A stretch of DNA of 64,000 nt from Klebsiella grimontii (GTDB lineage: Bacteria; Pseudomonadota; Gammaproteobacteria; Enterobacterales; Enterobacteriaceae): NCBI RefSeq assembly GCF_900200035.1, contig NZ_FZTC01000026.1:22558-86557 (forward strand), written 5' to 3'. The stretch's first letter is position 1, and every line of letters begins with the position of its first letter. This document shows, one piece after another, positions 23,509 through 32,638 of this stretch. A program made the position numbers and the translations under genes. A model generated the notes under the pieces. The model was given only the letters and a program-made list of their open reading frames with translations. It was not told the origin of the DNA and made no database searches.

Positions 23509-25632
23509 TTGATCAGATTGGCGGCGAACCTCGATATCAACAATGTGGCGAGGTGTTCGCCCAAGCCGAGGATCGCCATTGGCGACGGCGATGATGTCCT
23601 CATGCTCGTCGCCAGCCCACAGGCCAATAAGCTCGTGCAGAAAAAAATCCGCGTAGGAGCAGCTGGCGTCCCGCACCTGCAACGCCGAAACCGAGGTTTT
23701 GCTCGTGTGCAACTGAGTCAAATTCCTAACGAGCCGCGCTGGGGCAACCCAGAGAACCGGGCGAGGCGAGGCCGGAGTCGCGAACAGATAGTAGGCGTGT
23801 TCTGACTGCTTGAGTATGTCCTCGCACTGCTTCAGGTTGATGCCTACCCTCGAACTGAACCCCCGTCCCGAATCAGTGCCTCTGCGCTTTTTTACCTGCA
23901 TAAGGGTCGCACGCTGAATAACTGTTTCCCCCTTTTCCACGATACGGCTCAGGAACAGCACGTCTGCCCCCAGCGGAGCACCGGCTGGTGTATTCGCCCC
24001 TTCCTCCCGCTTGCTGGGTTGACGCACCTTCACTGTTAAGCTCGGATACCTCCCCCGCGTCGTAATTGAGAGTTGGCGCAACTGGTTGCTCACATTGCCG
24101 ATCGCCTCCATCGTCAGAGTCAGGAGGCGCGCCGTATGGGCCTCCTCGTCCTCTCCCCAGGTCTCCGAATATTCGCGACAAAATTCTTCCTCAATCTGGC
24201 TAAGCGCCCTATAGATGACTTGCTCCACAGAAGGATCGCTCAGCCAAGTTTGGGCTCCTACGCTAGGCAACTCTGTGACTCCCTCGCCTCGTCCTACCGG
24301 CCCCTCTAGGTCCAGTGCACCCTGCTTGGACCGCAGTAGTCCCTTGCACCTCAGTTGCAGTTGCCTTACATCAGTGCTGACAAGCCGATTCGCAAACGCC
24401 AGATGTTCCTCGTCATCCATCAATCGCAAAAGCACTGGCTCAACTTCGGCGAATGCCGTCTGCTCGAGCCAAAGGCAAGCAAAATTGAGGAGCCCCTGGG
24501 CTAATTCTGGATCCTCATTCACCTGTTCGAACAGATCCTGTCGCCAGGCCTCGCGGGCGGCCGGGCCTAGTTGTGTCCACAGCGATTCTCGGTCCCACGA
24601 CCGAGATGGCAATTCTTTGAGGCTGGCAGCGACGCTTTGCTGGCTAGATCGCGCTGGGTCTCCAAACTTGTGCCAGGCCGCAGCAAGCGCGAGGTCCGAG
24701 GGTATGGTGTCCACGTACAATGTAGCAAGCCTCGAGAAGGCTTTGGCAACGCACCCCTTGATATAGTCATACTTCTCTTTCTTCGAATGGATGTTCCAGC
24801 GCAGGAACAAATTACGTACATCCTCCGGCAAGATCGCACAGCAATGTTCGATTAGCTCAGGAAAGACTGCCGGAGCGGCTCGTTCAAAAACCTGTTCACA
24901 GACCCACCGGGACGTCTGCACCTTCGACGAATTCTCAAATAGAGTTAAGACGAACTCAGGCCTTCTGTTGCTTGAATAGTCCGACGACCTGTCAATATTT
25001 TTTTCCAGGTAGTCACATACACACTGCCAATGCTGCAGGATCAGTTGATCGAAAGCCCAATTATTCCCTCCGTGAGTAGGGGCGACAAGTTGAAGAACAT
25101 AGATGCAATCTTCCTCGGAAGTATTGACCACCAACGCCTTCATGATCTGATGATCGGCCAAATATTTATTCCGAGAACATGAACGGTTTTCGAGCAACCA
25201 TTCAACCCAAATAGCACGCGGCTCGATTTTCGCTACAATGGTTTCGCGTAACGCCGAGGGATCGCCATTTAGTATGCAATCACTGAAGGTCTCCTGGGCG
25301 CACCGGTAAGAAGTTTGGTCCAAGATAGAGCGCGACTTCTCGATCCCCGTGGGTCCGTGTCCGAGAATTTTTAAGGTCAGCGCTATCTGCCCGTGCTGTG
25401 CCGCGTTCTCGAATTCGTAAATAAAGTGCTCACGCTCAGTTTGCGAACCATATAGCCAATGCGTAACCCTAACACCAGAGTTCTCAGTTGATAGGTGGGA
25501 GTAGTCCAGATGAAGCATGTCTTTATGGATGGTAAAATACCGTGCGAGGAATTCGACAAGCGGCTGAGCCCAACCTTCTAACGAAATACTGGCAACTGCC
25601 GATTTATTGTCGAAGTCAATATTTACGAACAA
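23503..25632 (-). CDS. Large unknown protein with C-terminal nuclease-like domain
   Basis: A 709-residue protein. Most of it (about 100-480) is helical and repeat-like, rich in Trp/Leu. Around residues 550-580 a strand GADVLFLSRIV, then ATLMQVKKRR, gives an Asp ... Gln-x-Lys pattern like Mrr/restriction-endonuclease-type PD-(D/E)XK variants. The last 130 residues (YLFATPASPRPVLWVAPARL.., FFLHELIGLWAGDEHED) look like a conserved domain as well. It stands alone on its strand, ends tail-to-tail with the SOS operon and is GC-richer than its flanks. A single-gene anti-phage system is a reasonable hypothesis; I do not recognise it as a named one. Confidence 0.7.
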   Translation of the reverse strand: MFVNIDFDNKSAVASISLEGWAQPLVEFLARYFTIHKDMLHLDYSHLSTENSGVRVTHWLYGSQTEREHFIYEFENAAQHGQIALTLKILGHGPTGIEKSRSILDQTSYRCAQETFSDCILNGDPSALRETIVAKIEPRAIWVEWLLENRSCSRNKYLADHQIMKALVVNTSEEDCIYVLQLVAPTHGGNNWAFDQLILQHWQCVCDYLEKNIDRSSDYSSNRRPEFVLTLFENSSKVQTSRWVCEQVFERAAPAVFPELIEHCCAILPEDVRNLFLRWNIHSKKEKYDYIKGCVAKAFSRLATLYVDTIPSDLALAAAWHKFGDPARSSQQSVAASLKELPSRSWDRESLWTQLGPAAREAWRQDLFEQVNEDPELAQGLLNFACLWLEQTAFAEVEPVLLRLMDDEEHLAFANRLVSTDVRQLQLRCKGLLRSKQGALDLEGPVGRGEGVTELPSVGAQTWLSDPSVEQVIYRALSQIEEEFCREYSETWGEDEEAHTARLLTLTMEAIGNVSNQLRQLSITTRGRYPSLTVKVRQPSKREEGANTPAGAPLGADVLFLSRIVEKGETVIQRATLMQVKKRRGTDSGRGFSSRVGINLKQCEDILKQSEHAYYLFATPASPRPVLWVAPARLVRNLTQLHTSKTSVSALQVRDASCSYADFFLHELIGLWAGDEHEDIIAVANGDPRLGRTPRHIVDIEVRRQSDQS

Positions 25633-25868
25633 GATGATCCCCTTTCCCCGTAGCTGGCACCGACGACCTTCGCCGTGGTGGTCTGCAAATTCTCAATAAG
25701 TCTACAGTACGCGGGTTGACGATATGCCGTAAAGAGGTATAACGGTATATGGGTAGCAGTAGTACTCCTAGCGAGAACTTTGACCTTTGCGGTTTCGTGG
25801 TCTGTTTTTGTGATGTGACGATCGAAAACCGCCCTACTTTTCCAGGAGTACATTAAAGGATTTCAGAT

Positions 25869-26204
25869 ATGGAAATTTTATCAACTTTCAGCTTCAAGGA
25901 CTTAATCGCCTTTGCTGTACCGGTAATTATTACTGCCTTATTTTTCAACAGAAGAAGGAAACGAAAAAGCATAAGAGTTAACTGCTCATTTTTATTTATT
26001 GTTTTATCTGTCGGATCTGCCCTCGAAATTTGGGGGAATATCTACGAAACGTTCTCTTACAGGAACAACCATCTATATAACAATGATAAGTTCACCACCG
26101 TGTTCAATTACGATATTCCTAAAATCGTATTTTTTTCCATTATCATTGTGGCTTCTATTACCCTTTTCATCCAGGAAGTTCGTATCAGGAAAACTCTTCT
26201 GTAA
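25869..26204 (+). CDS. Small membrane protein
   Basis: A 111-residue protein with about three hydrophobic segments (LIAFAVPVIITALFF; SFLFIVLSVGSALEIWG; IVFFSIIIVASITLFI) and a basic linker RRRKRKSIR. AT-rich. No family recognised. It faces away from the 709-residue gene. Confidence 0.5.
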   Translation: MEILSTFSFKDLIAFAVPVIITALFFNRRRKRKSIRVNCSFLFIVLSVGSALEIWGNIYETFSYRNNHLYNNDKFTTVFNYDIPKIVFFSIIIVASITLFIQEVRIRKTLL

Positions 26205-26435
26205 AATTAAATATTTGTACTTATCAGCAAGGCGGGCTAACAAACTGTCTCAGCCCCGGGATAAAACATTCTCCTGCTTCACTCGCTTTAAAATTTTTAT
26301 CTTACGGGGCATTCGAGTGACTAACCAGCCTGCGAAACTAGGCCATTGTCCCGCAACTGTCAGAACCCGGACTGAAGCCCCGGCGCCGGAAAGCGCTTTA
26401 ATCCCCCCATACTTCTTCACTCGGAAACAAGCATT

Positions 26436-26448
26436 GAAAGTAACTTTT
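26436..26448. repeat. 13-bp element, one mismatch
   Basis: GAAAGTAACTTTT, in the gap after the small membrane protein. Confidence 0.6.
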
Positions 26449-26492
26449 CTCCGTAACTCCCAGTATCTGAACCACCTGACCCATTAACACCA

Positions 26493-26900
26493 TTACGAAC
26501 TGTTTTTACTCGATGAGAAGTAATACCCAATAACTGTGCCGGTGACGGAACAAGCCAGTGTTGAAAAAACATCAAACAGCCTTGTATTTCCAGAGGCCGA
26601 GGACAAAAATGTCAGGAGTATTAGAAAGAATGGCATTATGATCCCTAATACCGAAGTTATTCGTCCATTTATTCTTGCGGTCATGATTTCAGCCTTACCG
26701 ATCCCCCCACAACAACCGCATGCCAGCCCGGTGAATGATTCAAGATACCTTTTTCGCTGGAAGCCCCAGTAACGTGGTATCTCTCCCATACCTTGCCTTC
26801 TTTTTACGCATACCACACATGAATTCCCGTTGGCTCCATTGCTACATGTCCCGGATCCCGAACAATGGTTACAGTGGTATAAAACAATATTTTCAGACAT
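26493..26900 (-). CDS. Cys-rich zinc-ribbon membrane protein
   Basis: A 135-residue protein. The N-terminal part has paired Cys motifs resembling DnaJ-type zinc fingers (CNHCSGSGTC.., CVVC, CGCCGGIGK). Two hydrophobic segments follow at the C-terminus (GIIMPFFLILLTFLSSAS; LACSVTGTVIGYYF). The start chosen (MSENIVLYHCNHC) has GGGGAATT before it. Function unknown; a similar finger-plus-helix layout occurs in small stress or chaperone-like proteins. Confidence 0.55.
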   Translation of the reverse strand: MSENIVLYHCNHCSGSGTCSNGANGNSCVVCVKRRQGMGEIPRYWGFQRKRYLESFTGLACGCCGGIGKAEIMTARINGRITSVLGIIMPFFLILLTFLSSASGNTRLFDVFSTLACSVTGTVIGYYFSSSKNSS

Positions 26901-27002
26901 GAATAATTCCCCAGGCACAATAATTGATAATGAGTGTTGAATTAACAAAGCCTTCAGCCTCCCCACTCATCGCTGAACAGAGAGGACTGATACGGACACC
27001 TG

Positions 27003-28637
27003 TTAATGAAGACTCTCTTCTTTGAGGTCGATCGCCCTGAGCGTCTGATGGAATTCGGTATCGCTGATGGTACGGGCCTTTCGCATACGGAAAAGCTCAT
27101 TACGTTGCGCGATAATAGCCTCACGTTGCATAAACTTCTCAAGCCTGGTGCGTTTCATCAACTCCAGTCCGACGTCGGTTTGTTCATCGCTGTAGTTGTA
27201 GTGAAGCCGCCGCTGGTATGTCTCAAGGAGCATATTTCCGGCATCAGCTCGTAATGCCTGCTCATCGGGATCATCGACAGGCTGGCTAAGCAAATCGCTC
27301 AGTCGGTTGATGGCCGCTTCAGTCAATGCTGCACCGATATTGCCGCTACCGGCGTCATGAGGCAAATCCTCTCCGAGAGAGCGTGTCATGAAGGGAAGTC
27401 CTACAGCTGCCACAATAAGTGATAACAGGATCACCGCCATTGAGAGAAAGATAAGCAACTCTCTGCCCGGGAATGGTGACCCGTCATCCAGTACGACCGG
27501 AAGCGTCAGTATCCCCGCCAGAGTGACTGAACCCTTCACACCCGCGAGAGCCATCACGGCCATCGCAGTGAACCGGGGGCGCGCAGTCGTGACCTTACCC
27601 CGTCGTTTCTGACGAAATACCGTCAGGGTTATGGACAGCCATACCCAGATGAAACGCATCACGCCAAGGGCTAGTGTGATAACCACAGCATACAGCAGTA
27701 AGTACCACGGGGATGAAGCGCCTGCCTGTTGTGCCACATCTGGCAGGGTCAGTAACATACGTGGCAACTGCTCGCCCAGCATCAGGAAAATCATCCCGTT
27801 TAGCGTGGTCTGAAGCATATTCCACACGGCACTGCTTTTCATGCGTGTGGCCGGTAAACGAGGCCCCGACAGCTGCTCATAGTGCATAGCGATGCCTGCG
27901 GCTACGGCAGCCAGGATCCCCGAGACATGGAATGCCTCAGCGAGAATATACGCCGCAAACGGGATAAGAAGGCTAATCAGTATCTGAATGGCCGGTTCTT
28001 CGCGTGTCCGTTTCACCAGAAAATTATTGCACTTACCGGTTACCCAGACGACCACAAGACCGCTCAGAATGCCACCGAAGGCCATCAGGAAGAATTTAGT
28101 CACCGCCTCTCCCGGGGAGAAGGTACCGGTGAGCACTGCAGCAATCGCAAAATTAAATGCCACAAGGCCGGATGCATCGTTTAGAAGGGATTCGCCTTCG
28201 AGGATATGCGCCATTCGTGAGGGCAGCGGAGAGTTTGCAGTCATGGCAGAAACGGCCACCGGGTCAGTTGGTGACAGAATCGCAGCGAGCGCAAATCCGG
28301 CGGCCACCGTAACCGCCGGGATAAGCCAGTGAATAAACCAGCCAATGCCAATAATGGTGACCAGAACGAGTCCAATCGCCAGTGACAGGATGGGTTTCAG
28401 ATCACTGAAAAACGCATCCTTTGGTATTCGCCAGCCATCCAGAAACAACAGAGGGGGAATGAACAACAGCAGGAAGATATGCGGATCGAAATCAACCTGG
28501 AAGCCTCCGGCAGCGAGACCAGCCCCCGCAGCTATCTGGATCAAAGGTAATGGAATTTTTACGGGCAACAAATGAGATATAAACACAGTAACAACTATCG
28601 CTATCATGAATACAAGAACAATGGTAATCAGCGACAT
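27003..28637 (-). CDS. Na+/H+ antiporter, CPA1 family (YjcE/NhaP-like)
   Basis: A 544-residue protein with about 12 membrane helices in the first 420 residues. It resembles E. coli YjcE along its length: IPLPLIQIAAGAGLA, FIPPLLFLDGWR, LAAILSPTDPVAVSA with the ion-binding Asp, and LEGESLLNDASGLVAFNFA. A cytoplasmic helical tail of about 120 residues follows (NRLSDLLSQPVDDPDEQ..). It exchanges Na+ (or K+) for protons at the inner membrane. It is a single transcription unit on the minus strand; such genes are common plasmid passengers. Confidence 0.88.
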   Translation of the reverse strand: MSLITIVLVFMIAIVVTVFISHLLPVKIPLPLIQIAAGAGLAAGGFQVDFDPHIFLLLFIPPLLFLDGWRIPKDAFFSDLKPILSLAIGLVLVTIIGIGWFIHWLIPAVTVAAGFALAAILSPTDPVAVSAMTANSPLPSRMAHILEGESLLNDASGLVAFNFAIAAVLTGTFSPGEAVTKFFLMAFGGILSGLVVVWVTGKCNNFLVKRTREEPAIQILISLLIPFAAYILAEAFHVSGILAAVAAGIAMHYEQLSGPRLPATRMKSSAVWNMLQTTLNGMIFLMLGEQLPRMLLTLPDVAQQAGASSPWYLLLYAVVITLALGVMRFIWVWLSITLTVFRQKRRGKVTTARPRFTAMAVMALAGVKGSVTLAGILTLPVVLDDGSPFPGRELLIFLSMAVILLSLIVAAVGLPFMTRSLGEDLPHDAGSGNIGAALTEAAINRLSDLLSQPVDDPDEQALRADAGNMLLETYQRRLHYNYSDEQTDVGLELMKRTRLEKFMQREAIIAQRNELFRMRKARTISDTEFHQTLRAIDLKEESLH

Positions 28638-28878
28638 ATTGCCCCTCCTCTTCTCATGGCAAACTCTTCAGGCATGTATGTTCATCCTTATCAGCAGGTG
28701 ACTCTAATAGAGTGTTTATTCTAGGGGGGACGGGGATCGCTGGACAATATGTGTTGCTGTTTTTTCTGTTAAACCTTCCCGGTAATCCGTTGATGCCAGC
28801 TCCTTACCCCTGGTGTAACTTTCTGCGTTTCATAATCGGCGTTTATTTCATCATATTCAGAATATGAAACGCGCGCCT

Positions 28879-29484
28879 TCAGGAGAAATACTGACGATAC
28901 TTCATGATGACTTCGGATACTGTTTCGTCAGTCATCCCCTCTCTATATTTTGTTGACACCAGATTTTCACACCCAGGTGGAAAACGGTGCGACTCATCAT
29001 CAATAATAATAAAATTACTGATACCCAGATGTTGGGAATTTGAAAGACATTCCCTGTACCGGATATATTCACTATCCGGTACACTCTGAAGTGAAGGTGT
29101 AACGCCAATGATTCTGTTCCGGTATGATACTGGGAAAAGATGCTTTAGCCCCTCTAAAGACATCGTTTCCCTCCAGCTGCTGGAGACCACGATGAGGATT
29201 TCTGGACATTGAGTTAAAATTTCTTCAAGCAGGGGCATTCTTTCAAAGGACTCATTCATCCTTCGATGCAGGACGCCGTCAAAATCAAGATAGAGCAGAA
29301 CAGCTCCGTCTGGATGAGTGGCAATTGCTACTTCAGGCGAAGCTGTAAATTCATATAATTGTGTATTTTTAACACGACTTCTAGTTAAACTGTCGTATAG
29401 CATAGCACTGAGAATGAGAATAATCACAGAGGCGGCAAACACCGCCCCACCAGCAGAAAGTGAAAACAAAGCCCCTGTCATCAC
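28879..29484 (-). CDS. HAD-domain protein with N-terminal membrane anchor (HAD_SAK-like)
   Basis: A 201-residue protein with one membrane helix (residues 8-28), then a HAD domain: LLYLDFDGVLHRR (motif I, nucleophile Asp) near residue 68, VVSSSWRE (motif II) near 100, FIIIDDESHRF (motif IV) near 160. This HAD subtype is associated with RNA-repair proteins, but many are stand-alone phosphatases. Its start overlaps the end of the next gene upstream by 4 bp, so the two membrane-anchored proteins are co-translated. Confidence 0.7.
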   Translation of the reverse strand: MMTGALFSLSAGGAVFAASVIILILSAMLYDSLTRSRVKNTQLYEFTASPEVAIATHPDGAVLLYLDFDGVLHRRMNESFERMPLLEEILTQCPEILIVVSSSWRETMSLEGLKHLFPVSYRNRIIGVTPSLQSVPDSEYIRYRECLSNSQHLGISNFIIIDDESHRFPPGCENLVSTKYREGMTDETVSEVIMKYRQYFS

Positions 29485-29999
29485 TCCCCCTTTTGCTCTT
29501 CATACTTGATTTTAAGAGTGGAAAATCCATCAAATTCTTTACTTTCAAGATTAAATTCATCCGCTATTAATTTCAGCCCACCCAATGAAGAAAACGGAGG
29601 CACTGATAATTTAATATCTTTGATTACATCTGTATTATTAACTACTGTATCTATGTCTTTCATGGCTTTATTCAACCAAAAATGACTTTCCGACATAAGT
29701 GAAAAAACATACTGAACGTCATCTTCTCTTTCACAGATTATGCTTCTGCCATCAAACTTAACCGTCTCCTGGTTGAAGTAATCTGCCAAAAACTTCAAAT
29801 GCGCATTGCTTAAAGATAAGTTTCTGTAAGCGTCTTTCATGCCGCCGTTGTACTCTGAATCAGCCAGATGAAAAGCCTTATAGACTTCCTCATACCGGTT
29901 ATGCAATCTTTTTTTTGACTTAATGCTTTTATAAAGCATGTACGATAAGAAAATAATCAAAAGTAACATACTGTAGAAAATATTATTTTGTTCGAACAT
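29481..29999 (-). CDS. Hypothetical membrane-anchored protein paired with the HAD protein
   Basis: A 172-residue protein with one N-terminal helix (NIFYSMLLLIIFLSYMLY) and a charged cytoplasmic domain. AGGGTGG precedes the ATG used; a start nine codons earlier is possible. Overlap with the HAD gene suggests that the pair works together. Function unknown. Confidence 0.6.
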   Translation of the reverse strand: MFEQNNIFYSMLLLIIFLSYMLYKSIKSKKRLHNRYEEVYKAFHLADSEYNGGMKDAYRNLSLSNAHLKFLADYFNQETVKFDGRSIICEREDDVQYVFSLMSESHFWLNKAMKDIDTVVNNTDVIKDIKLSVPPFSSLGGLKLIADEFNLESKEFDGFSTLKIKYEEQKGE

Positions 30000-30058
30000 A
30001 AAAACCACCCTGTAAATTATTGCCATGTATAAAATAACAAAAACAGAACCCTTACAAT

Positions 30059-31015
30059 TTAATTACCGGCAGCAAGGTCTATGGCTTTTTGAAGCCTGTA
30101 AAGTTCGGGAGCACCAGGCATTACTGTGGTCGTTTTGTTTTGCGGATTCTTAATGTTCATGACGATGAATACCGGAGTACCACTATAATTGAGCTTATCA
30201 GCCAGCATCATGTTCGCATCAAGCACATTCTGGAGCTGGTCACGTAGCTCTGCAGCCAGAAGGAAGTTACCGTGTTCGTCAAGAATATCTTTATACCCCA
30301 GCCCATGAACCAGCGTTGCCAGATTTTTCGGTGAGTAATCCTTTCTGGCCTGAAGCGCTATTCCGGTCTCGTTCATTAATTTATTATGAAACTCATAATA
30401 TTTATCCTGACCGTATGTCCGGAAAATATAAAGACCAATTTTCGCGCCCATACCTGAAATCGGAGTACGGTCTGCAAAGATAGTGAAATCTTTAAAGAAC
30501 GTTCGCACATTTTTGTTCGCGCTAATGGCCTTCTCAAGAACCGGGCTGGATTGCTGGCAGAAGTGGCACATGTAATCAAAAAACTCGATTACGGCTACAT
30601 CCGCATTATCCGGACCGTAGTTTGGTGTGTAGGTTGATTCCAGGAGAACGTCTTTTGTATTCACTACATTAGACATTTTCTCCCCATCGCGGTTAGACTC
30701 CAGGCGTTTACCTGCTTCAACCAGGTTTTCAGGATGGTCGATCAAATATTGAGCCGCCGTCTTTCCAATCAACTCTTTGTCCTGTTCTGTCAGGACTAAA
30801 CCGGCTGGCTGATTCGCCTGAGGCTCTGTAAGTGCTGAAGTATTGATCATATTAGTCTGCTCAATAGACTGTTTATTGATAGACTCATTAGTACGATCAT
30901 TCGATTTCATCAGGTTACTGCCAGGTCCCCAGATCACCGAACCGGCTACAAAGCCACCAACCACCAGGGCAATATTAATCAAAGTACGTTTTTTAGAGCT
31001 TTGTTTATTTTCCAT
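30059..31015 (-). CDS. DsbA-like thiol oxidoreductase of the transfer region
   Basis: A 318-residue protein with an N-terminal membrane anchor (LINIALVVGGFVAGSVIW) and a periplasmic thioredoxin-fold domain with the active site EFFDYMCHFCQQSS near residue 148. The cis-Pro loop (YSGTPVFIVM) follows near 285. A linker at about 30-100 is Gln/Asn-rich. F-type and IncHI transfer systems make many disulfide-bonded periplasmic proteins and carry their own Dsb enzymes. It is the last gene of a same-strand group with two small proteins and a DsbC-like protein. Confidence 0.82.
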   Translation of the reverse strand: MENKQSSKKRTLINIALVVGGFVAGSVIWGPGSNLMKSNDRTNESINKQSIEQTNMINTSALTEPQANQPAGLVLTEQDKELIGKTAAQYLIDHPENLVEAGKRLESNRDGEKMSNVVNTKDVLLESTYTPNYGPDNADVAVIEFFDYMCHFCQQSSPVLEKAISANKNVRTFFKDFTIFADRTPISGMGAKIGLYIFRTYGQDKYYEFHNKLMNETGIALQARKDYSPKNLATLVHGLGYKDILDEHGNFLLAAELRDQLQNVLDANMMLADKLNYSGTPVFIVMNIKNPQNKTTTVMPGAPELYRLQKAIDLAAGN

Positions 31016-31075
31016 GATTTATCTCTGTGCGTTATTTAATTTTACGCGATGCAACTGATGCATCCGACAGACAAT

Positions 31076-31417
31076 TTATTTACTGGTCTTTCGGCTGCTG
31101 CTTTCAAGTTCATCCACGGCATCCTGAATAACTTTCTGGATATCGATATTTCCGGCCGTCATGACGACATCATTGACTGAACCCCGGATATCAGGCGCAT
31201 CATCCAGTAATGCGGACATTCGTTCAGGAAGGCCGCTGTTTTTCAGTGAGGCGTAATGGTCACTCAGCCCTGATGATTTCATCAGGTTATTGCTGGTGAT
31301 TGATGAAGGTAACTCCGCATCCGGGAATGAAATATTTTCAAGGCTGTCTTTTGTTTGTGAATAGGCAAAGATACCGCCGATGATACCCACATAAACCACA
31401 GTTCTTATTAATCCCAT
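31076..31417 (-). CDS. Small membrane protein of Dsb group
   Basis: A 113-residue protein with one N-terminal hydrophobic helix (TVVYVGIIGGIFAYSQ) and a periplasmic helical domain. No family recognised. It lies between two Dsb-like genes on the same strand, so a role in transfer or in folding of transfer proteins is likely. Confidence 0.55.
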   Translation of the reverse strand: MGLIRTVVYVGIIGGIFAYSQTKDSLENISFPDAELPSSITSNNLMKSSGLSDHYASLKNSGLPERMSALLDDAPDIRGSVNDVVMTAGNIDIQKVIQDAVDELESSSRKTSK

Positions 31418-31430
31418 GACAGGCTCCGTA

Positions 31431-31760
31431 TTATGCGCTGTAGATAGTTATCGGGCTTAACACCCTGTTAATTTGCACTGGCGACGATTTGTCTGAATGC
31501 CCTGATGCTGATGCTGATGCTGATACTGATGAGTTCATTTCGGTCTGTATTTTCTTACCGGTAGTGTTTACATCATCAAACACCCGGCCCATAGAACTCT
31601 TCGTCGGAGTTCCCGCAGCATCAAGCAGCATGATCGGTTTTTCGGTACCGTCGACATCGACATCAACAAAAGTAACTTTGCAGCCGCTCTGATCACAAAA
31701 ACTGGACTGTGCTGAAAATGACACAACCACGACCGCTGCAATTGCCATAAATTTCTTCAT
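31431..31760 (-). CDS. Secreted small protein of Dsb group
   Basis: A 109-residue protein with a clear signal peptide (MKKFMAIAAVVVVSFSAQSSF), two Cys soon after it (CDQSGC) and a Ser-Ala repeat (SVSASASASG) encoded by a hexanucleotide tandem. It contains a near-copy of the 13-bp element that encodes KVTF. Periplasmic location is expected, and its cysteines could be substrates of the neighbouring DsbC-like protein. Function unknown. Confidence 0.6.
   Translation of the reverse strand: MKKFMAIAAVVVVSFSAQSSFCDQSGCKVTFVDVDVDGTEKPIMLLDAAGTPTKSSMGRVFDDVNTTGKKIQTEMNSSVSASASASGHSDKSSPVQINRVLSPITIYSA
31503..31532. repeat. Tandem hexanucleotide tract
   Basis: CTGATG units repeated about five times (one degenerate) inside the secreted protein gene, encoding alternating Ser and Ala; prone to slippage in steps of two codons. 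Confidence 0.7.
31668..31680. repeat. 13-bp element, one mismatch
   Basis: AAAAGTAACTTTG inside the small secreted protein gene, where it is read as KVTF. Confidence 0.55.
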
Positions 31761-31776
31761 CGTCTCTCCCGGAGAG

Positions 31777-32505
31777 TTATTTTTTCTGATTGGCCGTTTT
31801 CAGGCTATTAAGCATTTGGTCCGGGTCTCGTAAACCCGCAAATACCATAGGCTCCCCTTTCAGGCTTAAACCCGCTGGCGTGCCTGAAAGTCTGAACATG
31901 TTCCCTGCATTGAACTGGTCCTGAACCGAATCCATACAGGCTTTTGTTGGCTGCTTATCAGGCAGGCCATCCCCTTTCATTGCTTTAGTCAACGCGGCCG
32001 GTTTATCTTCCGTACACCAGACTGAAGCCATGTTCCGCGCAATCATGGAGTTCATACCGGCCCGAGGGTATGCGATGTATTTTATGGTGATCCCTTTATC
32101 CAGATAGGACTGCAGGTCGTTATGTAGCTTCTGGCAAAAACCACAGGTGATATCAGTAAATATCCCTATGACATATTTTTCATCAGGCGCTTTGTAGGTG
32201 ATAGTATCGAGTTTTTCAATATAGGCTCTCATCCCTTTACTGATAAACTCGTCAGTTGTGTTTTCAACATCAGCACCTTTCACCCGGAATAAATTACCGG
32301 TAAATATGTAAGCACCGTCAGAAGTGACATAACTGGTACCTTCTTTAGAGAAAACCGAATAAATCCCCTCCACCGGTGATTTTTCAGCAGTGACAGCATC
32401 AATACCGAGGGCTTCCAGTTTTACTTTAACTTCAGCGGGTAATTCAACGTCGGCATACGCTGGTATGGATAATAATGTCAGTGCAATAACAACAGGTTTT
32501 ATCAT
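31777..32505 (-). CDS. DsbC-family disulfide isomerase
   Basis: A 242-residue periplasmic protein with a signal peptide (VVIALTLLSIPAYA), an N-terminal dimerisation region (LGIDAVTAEKSPVEGIYSV) and a thioredoxin domain whose active site is GIFTDITCGFCQKLH near residue 120. The cis-Pro loop SGTPAGLSLKGE and GLRDPDQM close the fold. It would correct disulfides in transfer proteins. First gene of the minus-strand Dsb group, divergent from the transglycosylase. Confidence 0.85.
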   Translation of the reverse strand: MIKPVVIALTLLSIPAYADVELPAEVKVKLEALGIDAVTAEKSPVEGIYSVFSKEGTSYVTSDGAYIFTGNLFRVKGADVENTTDEFISKGMRAYIEKLDTITYKAPDEKYVIGIFTDITCGFCQKLHNDLQSYLDKGITIKYIAYPRAGMNSMIARNMASVWCTEDKPAALTKAMKGDGLPDKQPTKACMDSVQDQFNAGNMFRLSGTPAGLSLKGEPMVFAGLRDPDQMLNSLKTANQKK

Positions 32506-32612
32506 TTCCTACCTCCTGAATTACTGTACCAAACAAGAAAAAATATTTTTCCGACCAGGCGGTGTTTTTACCCCGGGAGAGAAAAAAATCTTTTTGAGGT
32601 CGTGTAACCTGT

Positions 32613-32625
32613 AAAAGTTACTTTT
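32613..32625. repeat. 13-bp element, perfect
   Basis: AAAAGTTACTTTT immediately before the transglycosylase ribosome site and 13 bp from its ATG. Confidence 0.85.
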
Positions 32626-32638
32626 GAGGAGCGGGTTG

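Noticed and set aside
31503..31532. CRISPR-like repeat
   Set aside because: Simple in-frame hexanucleotide repeat without spacers.
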